Shown here: piece by piece, positions 7,526 through 15,277 of the stretch | Layout of the letters: every line of letters begins with the position of its first letter | Position numbering within the stretch: position 1 is the first letter of the stretch | Source of the DNA: Eisenibacter elegans DSM 3317 | Lineage (GTDB): Bacteria > Bacteroidota > Bacteroidia > Cytophagales > Microscillaceae | Reading direction: 5' to 3' | NCBI RefSeq assembly: GCF_000430505.1 | Contig: NZ_AUMD01000012.1 | Span: forward strand, 434,001-498,000 | Length of the DNA stretch: 64,000 bases | The notes under the pieces: generated by a model | What the model was told of the DNA's origin: nothing | Seen by the model: the letters and a program-made list of their open reading frames with translations, nothing else | Database searches by the model: none | Translations under genes and position numbers: made by a program

Positions 7526-9913
7526 ATGAAACGAATATACCTATACCTCCTCCTATTATGGTCATCTACTGTAGCCATTCAGGCTCAACAAACAGGCAGT
7601 ATCAGTGGGCAAATATTGGGAGAAGACCAGCAGCCGTTGGTTGGAGTGGTAGTACAGTTGTTGCCCGGGCAAGGGGGGGCTGTTACAGATGCTCAGGGAA
7701 AGTTTTCCCTCACGCAAGTGCCTCTCGGTCAACACTCATTGCGCATCCGTATGGCGGGCTACAGCCCACAAACGCTGAGCTTACAGGTAAGCGCAGATAA
7801 CCCCACCACCATAGCACCGATTGTATTGGCGGCTGACTGGCTGGGGTTGGATGCCGTAACGATAACCGCCACAAGGTATGAAACCGACCTTCAAGAAGCG
7901 CCAGTAGTGGTTAACCGGATTGACAGCCGGATTTTTGAAGCCACGCAGTCGTTAAGTCTCTTTGAAGGATTGAGCTTTTCGCCAGGGCTGAGGGTAGAAA
8001 ACAATTGCCAAAACTGCGGCTTTTCTCAAGTACGGATGAACGGCCTTGGCGGCCCCTATACCCAAATCCTCATCAACAGCCGTCCCGTATTCAGTGCCTT
8101 GGTAGGGGTCTATGGTTTAGATTTGCTTCCAGCCAATATGATTGACCGTGTGGAGGTTACACGGGGTAGCGGCTCTGTGTTGTATGGGGGCAATGCCATC
8201 GCCGGCACGGTCAACATCATTACCAAGATGCCCGTCGAAAACAGCCTTCAAATAGGGACTACCCTCAACCTCATCGATGGCACTACTCCCGACCACGCCC
8301 TAAACGTCAACGGTACTTGGGTAACCCCCGACAAGCGTGCCGGAGTGAGTATCTATGGCTTTACGCGCCACCGCCAGCCCTTTGATGCCAATGCAGATGG
8401 GTTTTCGGAAATCACTGCACTCAACAACACCAGCCTTGGTGCAGATGCTTTTTTCAAACCTAATGAGCGCAACTTACTACGCTTGGGGATGTACCACTTG
8501 AGCGAACTAAGGCGGGGAGGAAATGCCTTTGACCGTCCTCCACATCAGGCAGATATAGCAGAACAACTACAGCACCGCATCAACGGAATCAACCTGAATT
8601 ATGAGCGCTTTTCGGCAGATGGGCGACAAAAAATAGCGCTGTACTCCAGCCTCCAACATACCCAACGTAATAGCTATTATGGTACAGGCGGACGCATTAT
8701 CGAAGAGGGCGAGCCTTTGACAGAAGAGGACTTGCTGGCGCTGAACGCCTATGGGCAAACAACAGACCTCGCCTTGGTCAATGGAGTACAGTTTACGCAG
8801 GCTTGGTCGCCACGCTGGGTACTGACACTGGGCAGCGAATGGCAATACAACGAAGTAGATGACCAAATGCCCGGCTATCGCCGCAGTATTGCGCAGCGGG
8901 TCAGTACTTGGGGGAACTATGCCCAACTAGAGTGGACACCTGTGGACAAGCTCAGCTTATTGGCCGGCGGGCGATATGATTGGGTTCATATTCAGGGGAA
9001 ATACAATTTCCAAGACGAACAACTGATGGATACCCAAATACAGCAGGTGCTTGTGCCACGAGTTGCACTTGTCTACAAACCCACCCAAGCCCTGCGTTTG
9101 CGGACTGCCTACGCCCAAGGTTACCGTGCGCCACAGGCTTTTGATGAAGACCTGCATATTTCTATCATCGGTGGCGATGCAGTATTTACACGCCTAGCCC
9201 CCGACCTACAAACGGAGCGCTCCGAAAGCTGGACAGCCAGTGTTTCGTATGCCAAACGCCGCCGACAGACCCAGTGGAGTGTGTTGGCAGAGTTGTTTCA
9301 TACTCGTTTGCGTAATCCTTTTATCACTGCCGACCTACAGGTGTTGCCAAGTGGTGTCAGTGTATTCACCAAACGCAATGGCAGCGGCGCAGTAGTACAG
9401 GGAGTCAATACGGAGCTGCAATGGGCGCACGGCAGCCGCTGGCAGCTACAATTGGGCGCAACCCTACAACAGGCCTACTACTTAGAAGCAGAGGAAATTT
9501 GGGCTCCCGAAACAATTACTGAGCTAAACGCCGGCGATGTGCTCGAAACTACCCAGCTCTTGCGAACGCCCAATCTGTATGGCTACAGCGTCCTCAATTG
9601 GCAGACTACTAGCGCATTGAGCTTGGCGCTCTCAGGGGTGTATACAGGCAGGATGGACGTGCCACACGTTATCGGTACTGCTGATGGGCGGACAGTCATC
9701 AAGCGCAGTCCTGACTTTATGGAACTAGGGCTAAAGCTAAATTATGATTGGACACTACAAAAAATTCAAACCCTATCTCTATCCTTGGGGGTGCAAAATA
9801 TTTTCAACAGCTACCAGCGAGACTTTGATGTAGGAATTGACCGCGATGCGGATTATGTATATGGCCCGGCACGACCCCGCACCTTGTTTGTAGGGCTGAA
9901 ATGGGGTTTTTAG
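7526..9913 (+). CDS. TonB-dependent outer-membrane receptor with carboxypeptidase-like N-terminal domain
   Basis: 795 residues from the ATG at 7526, directly before a clear signal peptide (MKRIYLYLLLLWSSTVAIQA). Next comes a carboxypeptidase-regulatory-like beta domain (about 22-105; GSISGQILGEDQQPLVGVVV), usual for Bacteroidota receptors. The plug follows (about 115-225; QVRMNGLGGPYTQILINSRP, RVEVTRGSGSVLYGGNAIAGTVNIITK) and then a 22-strand-type barrel ending in an aromatic residue (GLKWGF). It resembles FepA/CirA-like siderophore, metal or cobalamin receptors rather than SusC: it is shorter and lacks a SusD partner. The CQNCGF pair in the plug is notable. The ligand is not known; the palindrome at 7431 suggests metal- or cofactor-dependent control. 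Confidence 0.9.
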   Translation: MKRIYLYLLLLWSSTVAIQAQQTGSISGQILGEDQQPLVGVVVQLLPGQGGAVTDAQGKFSLTQVPLGQHSLRIRMAGYSPQTLSLQVSADNPTTIAPIVLAADWLGLDAVTITATRYETDLQEAPVVVNRIDSRIFEATQSLSLFEGLSFSPGLRVENNCQNCGFSQVRMNGLGGPYTQILINSRPVFSALVGVYGLDLLPANMIDRVEVTRGSGSVLYGGNAIAGTVNIITKMPVENSLQIGTTLNLIDGTTPDHALNVNGTWVTPDKRAGVSIYGFTRHRQPFDANADGFSEITALNNTSLGADAFFKPNERNLLRLGMYHLSELRRGGNAFDRPPHQADIAEQLQHRINGINLNYERFSADGRQKIALYSSLQHTQRNSYYGTGGRIIEEGEPLTEEDLLALNAYGQTTDLALVNGVQFTQAWSPRWVLTLGSEWQYNEVDDQMPGYRRSIAQRVSTWGNYAQLEWTPVDKLSLLAGGRYDWVHIQGKYNFQDEQLMDTQIQQVLVPRVALVYKPTQALRLRTAYAQGYRAPQAFDEDLHISIIGGDAVFTRLAPDLQTERSESWTASVSYAKRRRQTQWSVLAELFHTRLRNPFITADLQVLPSGVSVFTKRNGSGAVVQGVNTELQWAHGSRWQLQLGATLQQAYYLEAEEIWAPETITELNAGDVLETTQLLRTPNLYGYSVLNWQTTSALSLALSGVYTGRMDVPHVIGTADGRTVIKRSPDFMELGLKLNYDWTLQKIQTLSLSLGVQNIFNSYQRDFDVGIDRDADYVYGPARPRTLFVGLKWGF

Positions 9914-10078
9914 CCCTGTTATTTGGATGAATAACCTAAATACCAGCACTAGTGACGATACTGGTGCTGGAAAAAAATCCATCACATCCTCACACACCGA
10001 CGGACACACCAGTACAGGAAAGTACGCGAATGATGCCAAGCTTACCGAATCACTAAATCATTGTGAAATAGCCGCCAA

Positions 10079-10786
10079 TCATTCTCCCATCACAAAAATA
10101 CAGGGTAGTTTGTGTAAATTGGGTAGCTCAGCCTTCCAGGCTTCGAGTGTTTTGGTTCGTACCCAGCCGTCGGGGGCGGTCAAGTTACAAGCAATGCAAA
10201 GCAATGTTTGGGGGTGCCCAACGTGTAGCAATGTTTGAAGCATTGCTTGGTTGCGGTAGGGTGTTTCCATAAAAATTTGTGTTTGCCCTTCGCGTGTGGC
10301 GCGTTGTTCGAGTTGCCGTAGGCGTTTGCCACGCTCAGCCGCATCAATGGGTAGGTAGCCCTCAAACGCAAAACGCTGCCCCTGAAACCCAGAGGCCATC
10401 AAGGCCAGCACAATCGATGAGGGGCCTGTGAGGGGTACGACCTTGCGACCTTGCTCGTGCGCCCAACGGACAGCCAGCGCCCCGGGGTCGGCAATGCCCG
10501 GACAGCCTGCTTCTGACATAATGCCTATCGAAGCATCGGGCGGCACAGTGGCCAGCTGCTCTGCTAAGGTGTCGGCCTTGCTGCGCTTGTCTAAGATTTC
10601 AAAATGCAGGGTATCAATCACCACGCCGGTACGCAGGCTACTTATAAAGCGCCGCGCAGTACGCAGGTTTTCGACCCAGTAATATTGGGTATGTTGAACT
10701 ACCTCCCGCACCAGCGGCGGCAATACGGCATCCTGCGTATCAGGAGCCAATACAGTGGGGATGAGGTAGAGAATGCCTTCGGCCAT
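10079..10786 (-). CDS. SAM-dependent methyltransferase of the tetrapyrrole methylase / RsmI superfamily
   Basis: 235 residues with the fold signature of the tetrapyrrole (uroporphyrin-III C) methylase family: GILYLIPTVLAP at the start, IGIMSEAGCPGIADPGALAV in the first half and VPLTGPSSIVLALMASGF in the middle. RsmI, which 2'-O-methylates C1402 of 16S rRNA, belongs here, and the short Bacteroidota paralogue is usually labelled only as a SAM methyltransferase. Seventeen bases separate it from the upstream cobT gene, so a corrinoid link is possible, but the sequence looks closer to RsmI than to Cob enzymes. The substrate is uncertain. Confidence 0.8.
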   Translation of the reverse strand: MAEGILYLIPTVLAPDTQDAVLPPLVREVVQHTQYYWVENLRTARRFISSLRTGVVIDTLHFEILDKRSKADTLAEQLATVPPDASIGIMSEAGCPGIADPGALAVRWAHEQGRKVVPLTGPSSIVLALMASGFQGQRFAFEGYLPIDAAERGKRLRQLEQRATREGQTQIFMETPYRNQAMLQTLLHVGHPQTLLCIACNLTAPDGWVRTKTLEAWKAELPNLHKLPCIFVMGE

Positions 10787-10803
10787 ATATTTTTGGAGTT
10801 GTG

Positions 10804-11865
10804 TTAAGAGTTGGCGCTACTTACGCCTGCTTGCTCAAAAGAGGCCATTTCATTCAAAAGCAATATGGCTGATTGTAACAGAGGGAAAGCGGCGGCGGCA
10901 CCGGAGCCTTCACCCAAGCGCATCCCAAGCTGTAACAGAGGCTTGGCCTCAAGGTGTGCCAATAGCAGGCGGTGCCCTTGTTCATCAGATTGGTGGGCAA
11001 ACACACAGTAGTGCCGTAGCGCTGGATACATCTGTATGGCAGCCGTACAGACCGCCGTCGCGATGAAGCCGTCGATGAGGAGCAGAGCACCCTTGGCGGC
11101 AGCCTGTATCATTGCCCCTAACATTTGTACCATTTCAAACCCACCAAAAGTACGCAATGCTTCTGGCAGCGCATCAGGGGCAATGATGTCGCCCTGATAG
11201 CCGTGTGTTTGGAGGGCTTGTGCGAGGAGTTGGGTTTTGCGTGCCAGCCCTTGGTCGTCGAGGCCGGTACCCCTACCCACACAGTCAACTAGGGGGAAGC
11301 CCGTAAGCAAATGCATCCATAGAGCTGCTGCCGCTGTATTACCGATACCCATTTCGCCAAAGGCCACACAATTAGTGCCTTCGGCCAAGGCAGGGGTTAC
11401 AGTAGCTGCGCCTTTTTCGAGGGCTTGCTGCCATTGCTGGGCGCTCATAGCCGGAGCTTCGAGGTAGTTGGCAGTGCCTTTGGCAATTTTTTGATGTACA
11501 ATCGGCAAGGCTGTCGGAAAATCAGCAGCCACTCCTGCGTCTACAACTTGGAGTTTGATGCCGTGTTGGCGGCAAAGAACATTGATTGCCGCGCCATTTT
11601 GTACAAAATTATAGACCATCTGCGCCGTTACAACCGAAGGGTAGGCACTTAGGCCAGCATCAGCAGCGCCATGGTCGGCAGCAAAAACCCAAAGCGTAGG
11701 GTGTTGGAGCTTGGGCTGTAGGCTTTGCTGTACCCAAGCTATTTGGGCGGCTAGAGACTCAAGAGCCCCCAGAGCCCCTAGAGGTTTGGTTTTATGGTTA
11801 ATCAGATGCCATACTTTAGGCAAAATTGCTTCGTCAGGCGGGAGGATTGTTAGCGAGGGAATCAT
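10804..11865 (-). CDS. cobT: Nicotinate-nucleotide--dimethylbenzimidazole phosphoribosyltransferase
   Basis: 353 residues from the ATG at 11865. Upstream in-frame codons to 11916 exist but do not resemble the family. CobT makes alpha-ribazole phosphate, the activated lower ligand for cobalamin. Visible signatures are TNCVAFGEMGIGNTAAAA in the nucleotide-binding region and RLGEGSGAAAAFPLL near the C-terminus, whose Glu corresponds to the catalytic base of the Salmonella enzyme. cobS, the next enzyme of the nucleotide-loop pathway, lies about 6 kb away at 18123; no cobU is seen. It probably forms an operon with the following methylase. Confidence 0.93.
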   Translation of the reverse strand: MIPSLTILPPDEAILPKVWHLINHKTKPLGALGALESLAAQIAWVQQSLQPKLQHPTLWVFAADHGAADAGLSAYPSVVTAQMVYNFVQNGAAINVLCRQHGIKLQVVDAGVAADFPTALPIVHQKIAKGTANYLEAPAMSAQQWQQALEKGAATVTPALAEGTNCVAFGEMGIGNTAAAALWMHLLTGFPLVDCVGRGTGLDDQGLARKTQLLAQALQTHGYQGDIIAPDALPEALRTFGGFEMVQMLGAMIQAAAKGALLLIDGFIATAVCTAAIQMYPALRHYCVFAHQSDEQGHRLLLAHLEAKPLLQLGMRLGEGSGAAAAFPLLQSAILLLNEMASFEQAGVSSANS

Positions 11866-11929
11866 TCGTGGATGTAGGGCTGTGGTGAAACCTTGCCGGG
11901 TATTGTATCCCGGCAAGAGTGTAGAAACA

Positions 11930-13393
11930 TTAGAAAGAAAACGAATAGTAGCCGCGAGTACCGTCCTTGGTCATCCCCTCTAGGGTTACCTTGCCACCGA
12001 TGCGGCTGAGGATTTGCTCTACCTCTTGGGGTTGGCTGACAGGGCGGTTATTGATGGCCGTGATGATAAAGCCCTCTTGCAGGCGTAGGCGGGCAAAAAG
12101 CCCCCCTCGTATTTTTACGATGCGCACCCCTGAGTTGAGCCCCAGCTTGTCGCGTTCTATTTTAGAAACTGGTTCGAGGTCTGCGCCCAACGATTCGGCA
12201 GTAAATATTTCTTGCTTGAGGATGTCGGTAGTGCCGTCGCGGTTTTCGAGCAACAGGGTTATTTCTTGGTTGTTGGTGCCGCGTTTGTAGAGTACCTTTA
12301 CTTTATCGCCGGGGCGGTAATAGCTCAAGTGTTCTTCAAAAGTGCTTTTGCCCAACACCGGATCATCATTGATTTGCAAGATAATGTCTCCGGCTTGCAG
12401 CCCTGCACGTTCTGCGGCTCCTTTGCTTTGAACACTCGTCACCAAGGCTCCTTGGTAGTTATCGAGCTTGAGCTTGAAACGTTCTACTTTTTCATTGTCA
12501 ATATCATCGACACTCACTCCGGCAAAAGCCTTCTGGACACTGCCATACTTGATGAGGTCATTGAAAACCTTGGCCACAATATCAGACGGCACAGCAAAGC
12601 CATACCCGTTATAAGCACCTGTACGGGAAAGGATGGCTGTATTGATGCCCACAAGCTCACCTTGGAGATTGACCAGTGCCCCGCCGCTATTGCCGGGGTT
12701 GATAGCCGCATCGGTTTGGATAAACGACTCTAGGGGGAAGGAACCGCCCAAGAGCTGGATGTTGCGCCCCTTAGCACTGACGATTCCCGCCGTTACGGTA
12801 GAGGTGAGGTTAAAGGGATTGCCTACGGCCAATACCCATTCGCCTACTTTCAGCGCTCGCGAGCTGGCCAAGCGGATGTTGGGCAAGTTTTTACCTTCTA
12901 CTTTCAGGATGGCCAAATCAGAAGAGGGGTCTGTGCCGACTACCTTGCCGCTGTATGATTTTTTCTCGTGAATGACCTCTATACGCTGTGCGTTCTCAAT
13001 CACGTGGTAGTTGGTTACGATATAGCCATCGGCAGTAAAAATCACCCCCGAACCAGAGCCGAGCACACTCCGACGGCCACCTCCACCGCCAAAGAAAAAC
13101 TCGAATAAATCATAAGAGTTGTATTGCTCATCCGAAACAGTCTTGATATATACTACGCTTCGGGTACTAATTTCGGAGGCTTTTACAAAATCATCGCTGA
13201 GAACACTGAGTGCCTCAGGGTTTTTGGCAGCTCTGACATTGGACTCATAAACAGCGTCTAGCTCGTCTATATTGCTAGGGGGTGTTGAGGAGCCAAAATA
13301 CCAAAAGCTCAACACTAGAGTGGCTCCCAAAATACCGGAGCCAAAGCCTATACCTGAGAGGTAGAATAGTTGTTTGTTGAAAAATGTGTTCAT
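11930..13393 (-). CDS. Periplasmic serine protease of the HtrA/DegP family
   Basis: 487 residues from the ATG at 13393, directly followed by an N-terminal membrane anchor or signal (about 8-33). The in-frame extension to 13618 reads through non-coding sequence. The trypsin-like domain carries the full triad: His130 (TNYHVI), Asp159 (SSDLAIL) and Ser236 (NPGNSGGAL). PDZ domains follow at about 285-380 and 395-480. Such enzymes degrade or refold damaged envelope proteins. A -7 type box (TACCTTTG on the minus strand, 13579-13586) lies upstream but no matching -33 box was seen, so the promoter is unsure. The Gly/Phe-rich LA-like loop (FEFFFGGGGGRR, about 97-108) resembles that of DegQ/DegP. Confidence 0.92.
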   Translation of the reverse strand: MNTFFNKQLFYLSGIGFGSGILGATLVLSFWYFGSSTPPSNIDELDAVYESNVRAAKNPEALSVLSDDFVKASEISTRSVVYIKTVSDEQYNSYDLFEFFFGGGGGRRSVLGSGSGVIFTADGYIVTNYHVIENAQRIEVIHEKKSYSGKVVGTDPSSDLAILKVEGKNLPNIRLASSRALKVGEWVLAVGNPFNLTSTVTAGIVSAKGRNIQLLGGSFPLESFIQTDAAINPGNSGGALVNLQGELVGINTAILSRTGAYNGYGFAVPSDIVAKVFNDLIKYGSVQKAFAGVSVDDIDNEKVERFKLKLDNYQGALVTSVQSKGAAERAGLQAGDIILQINDDPVLGKSTFEEHLSYYRPGDKVKVLYKRGTNNQEITLLLENRDGTTDILKQEIFTAESLGADLEPVSKIERDKLGLNSGVRIVKIRGGLFARLRLQEGFIITAINNRPVSQPQEVEQILSRIGGKVTLEGMTKDGTRGYYSFSF

Positions 13394-13602
13394 TTTTTTA
13401 TGGTTTTTGCTAAATATGTATCTAAAAGGGTGTTGTGTCAAGGACAAAATAGCACTCTTGTCTAATCTAAGAAGAGGTTTTTTTGAATCATAAACACAAT
13501 GCTCCAAACACGCCGGAATGGAGCGCCATTGTCTAACACAAGACTGGTTGTTGAAAAATACACACGGAGCTTTTAAGGCAAAGGTATAAATTTTGTTGAT
13601 TT

Positions 13603-14160
13603 TTAGCGAACCACACACCCAATGGGTCTGCGGAAAGGGGTCTGGATGAGCCTTCCGGCCAATACATCGGCGATTGCTTGCTCTAAGAAAGGGGTATTTT
13701 CTTTACGAGCACGGTTAAGCCGTTCATCTAGGCTGCCTTGGTATTTGACCATCCAAACCCCGCGCTGATATTGTATGAGTACACACTCTGGTGTCTTCTC
13801 TATTTTGAGTGCTTGACATAAGCGCCCATCTTCGTCGTATAACAGTGGGACGTTGGGCGGGTAAATGTCTGGAGCAAATTGTTGGGTACTGATAAATACC
13901 CAACCTACTTGGCTGTATTGGCGGCTGACATCTACAAACCAGTCTTGGTAGAGCTTGTCATAGGCGCATTCGGGGTTGCTAAAAATCAAGACCACACAAG
14001 CCTTGTCATTGTATTGGTTCAAAGCCCAGCGCTGACCGCCTTTGCGTAGCTCTGGAGCGCTAAAGGCCTCTATTTTGGTGTTGACTGTGGTTTGGGCTTC
14101 AAGCCCGAAGCTCCAAAGCAAACTACTCCAAAGCCAAAGTAATAAGTATTGTTTTCGCAT
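13603..14160 (-). CDS. Secreted thioredoxin-fold protein with a single active-site cysteine
   Basis: 185 residues with a signal peptide (about 1-22, ending LEAQ). The middle has the thioredoxin/AhpC layout: a hydrophobic strand (ACVVLIFSNPECAYDK), a strand-helix, the cis-Pro region (IEKTPECVLI) and a last strand. Where thioredoxins have CxxC there is CAYD, so only Cys65 of the pair remains. This suits a peroxiredoxin-like or non-classical role. The C-terminal FRRPIGCVVR contains another Cys. It lies 209 bases upstream of the htrA-like gene on the same strand. The precise function is unknown. Confidence 0.6.
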   Translation of the reverse strand: MRKQYLLLWLWSSLLWSFGLEAQTTVNTKIEAFSAPELRKGGQRWALNQYNDKACVVLIFSNPECAYDKLYQDWFVDVSRQYSQVGWVFISTQQFAPDIYPPNVPLLYDEDGRLCQALKIEKTPECVLIQYQRGVWMVKYQGSLDERLNRARKENTPFLEQAIADVLAGRLIQTPFRRPIGCVVR

Positions 14161-14263
14161 AGCATTTCTTCATTAACATACACTTGTGGTAAGGCATCGC
14201 CCTAAAATTATTGCTTATGTAACGGGAATGAGCTGCTATAAGTTTTCGACAAACCCCTGTGAA

Positions 14264-14917
14264 TCAGTAGACCAGTGATACCCAACTATCGACCAACCGG
14301 AAATATTGCCATTGGTAGAGCTGTGTTTCTTCTTTTTGGAGCAACAGGATATGGTGTGTGCCTTGCTGTGTGTGTGCATCGAGCACGAAATAAGGAATAT
14401 GTAGTTGGGTGGCAAAAGCCAACGCTTTTTTGCCATAACATTTGTAGAGTGCTTCCTTGGCCGTCCAGCATAGGGTGAGGGTATCGAGGTTTTGCGCTGC
14501 ATATGCTTGTTCTTGTGGGGAGACAAACTTGTGTTGGATGCGTTGTAGCTGCGGGCGTGGTCGTTCCAAATCAACCCCGATGGCTCCGACGAAGCTCAGC
14601 GCACAAACCGCCAACCCATCGTGATGGCTCAAGGAGATTTGCAGGTGGGGCTGCCCCAAGAGCGAGGGTTGTTGTGTGGGGCTTTTCACAATGCCACCAT
14701 AGCTGATACCCAACATCTCACAAATCGCCTGACAGGCGTGCCTAGCGGCCAAGAAGGTCTGTTGTCGGGTAGGATGACGCAACTGCTCCCACTGTTGTTG
14801 GTCGTCGGGGCTGAGCGTCAAGCCGGCCAAGAGGTCTGCCCAAGAGTCGGTATTGGCCAATTGCCAAACGGCGAGCCATCTATCAGGGGCGGGTGTATCG
14901 ATTGTAATCAGAGGCAT
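14264..14917 (-). CDS. 4'-phosphopantetheinyl transferase (Sfp type)
   Basis: 217 residues from the ATG at 14917 (an upstream in-frame ATG gives 11 more residues). It transfers phosphopantetheine from CoA to a Ser of carrier proteins. The two Mg-binding family motifs are present: GVDLERPRP and LCWTAKEALYK (WxxKEAxxK). The Ser-His motif before the first (QISLSHHDGLAVCAL) is also normal. No carrier-protein synthase is adjacent, so it may serve the fatty-acid ACP or a cluster elsewhere. Confidence 0.9.
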   Translation of the reverse strand: MPLITIDTPAPDRWLAVWQLANTDSWADLLAGLTLSPDDQQQWEQLRHPTRQQTFLAARHACQAICEMLGISYGGIVKSPTQQPSLLGQPHLQISLSHHDGLAVCALSFVGAIGVDLERPRPQLQRIQHKFVSPQEQAYAAQNLDTLTLCWTAKEALYKCYGKKALAFATQLHIPYFVLDAHTQQGTHHILLLQKEETQLYQWQYFRLVDSWVSLVY

Positions 14918-14975
14918 AGGCTGTTTGGAAGCTATAAAAGAGTGAAACACATTGAAAATACATATCCAAGTTATA

Positions 14976-15105
14976 TGCCGCCGGATATTTTTGGAAAAGC
15001 AGCTCGGAGCTTCAGCTTCGAGACAAGCTGAGGCCTCATTTTGGAGTAAAATGAGACTAAGCCCATAGTTTTAGCTTTGGGATTTGAAAAATGTCCAGTG
15101 GCGTG
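14976..15105 (+). repeat. R2 repeat, copy 1 (MITE-like)
   Basis: About 130 bp closely related to the block at 61290-61400. The right end (AAAAATGTCCAGTGGCGTG) is identical to that of copy 2; the left end is more decayed (gccgccggatattttt). Internally CTCATTTT and AAAATGAG form a perfect 8-bp stem, and CTTCAGCTT pairs with AAGCTGAGG. An insertion of about 20 bases before the right end makes it longer than copy 2. It lies in the gap between the phosphopantetheinyl transferase gene and the YfhO gene. Confidence 0.7.
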
Positions 15106-15277
15106 TCCAAGTCAGATATTTGCCCGAACACCGTGTAGGGATACTTGGTATATCGGCCAATATGCCTACATCGCTTTCCCCCAATGCAAATCTAAAAAAA
15201 ACCGAGGGTCGAAGGGCTTTTTAGGACAATTCCTTACTTTTGTTCCGCTATCCCTTTTTTTGACTATTGCCAAATTT

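Noticed and set aside
9943-9970. Hairpin CCAGCAC/GTGCTGG as a terminator after the TonB receptor
   Set aside because: On the plus strand it is followed by A7 rather than T, and on the minus strand the T run comes before the stem. A terminator role is unsupported.
13394-13618. N-terminal extension of the HtrA protein
   Set aside because: The extra 75 codons precede the hydrophobic anchor and look like translated intergenic DNA. The ATG at 13393 starts directly at the signal.
15077-15277. N-terminal extension of the YfhO protein
   Set aside because: It would translate part of repeat R2; the ATG at 15278 gives the expected start before the first membrane helix.
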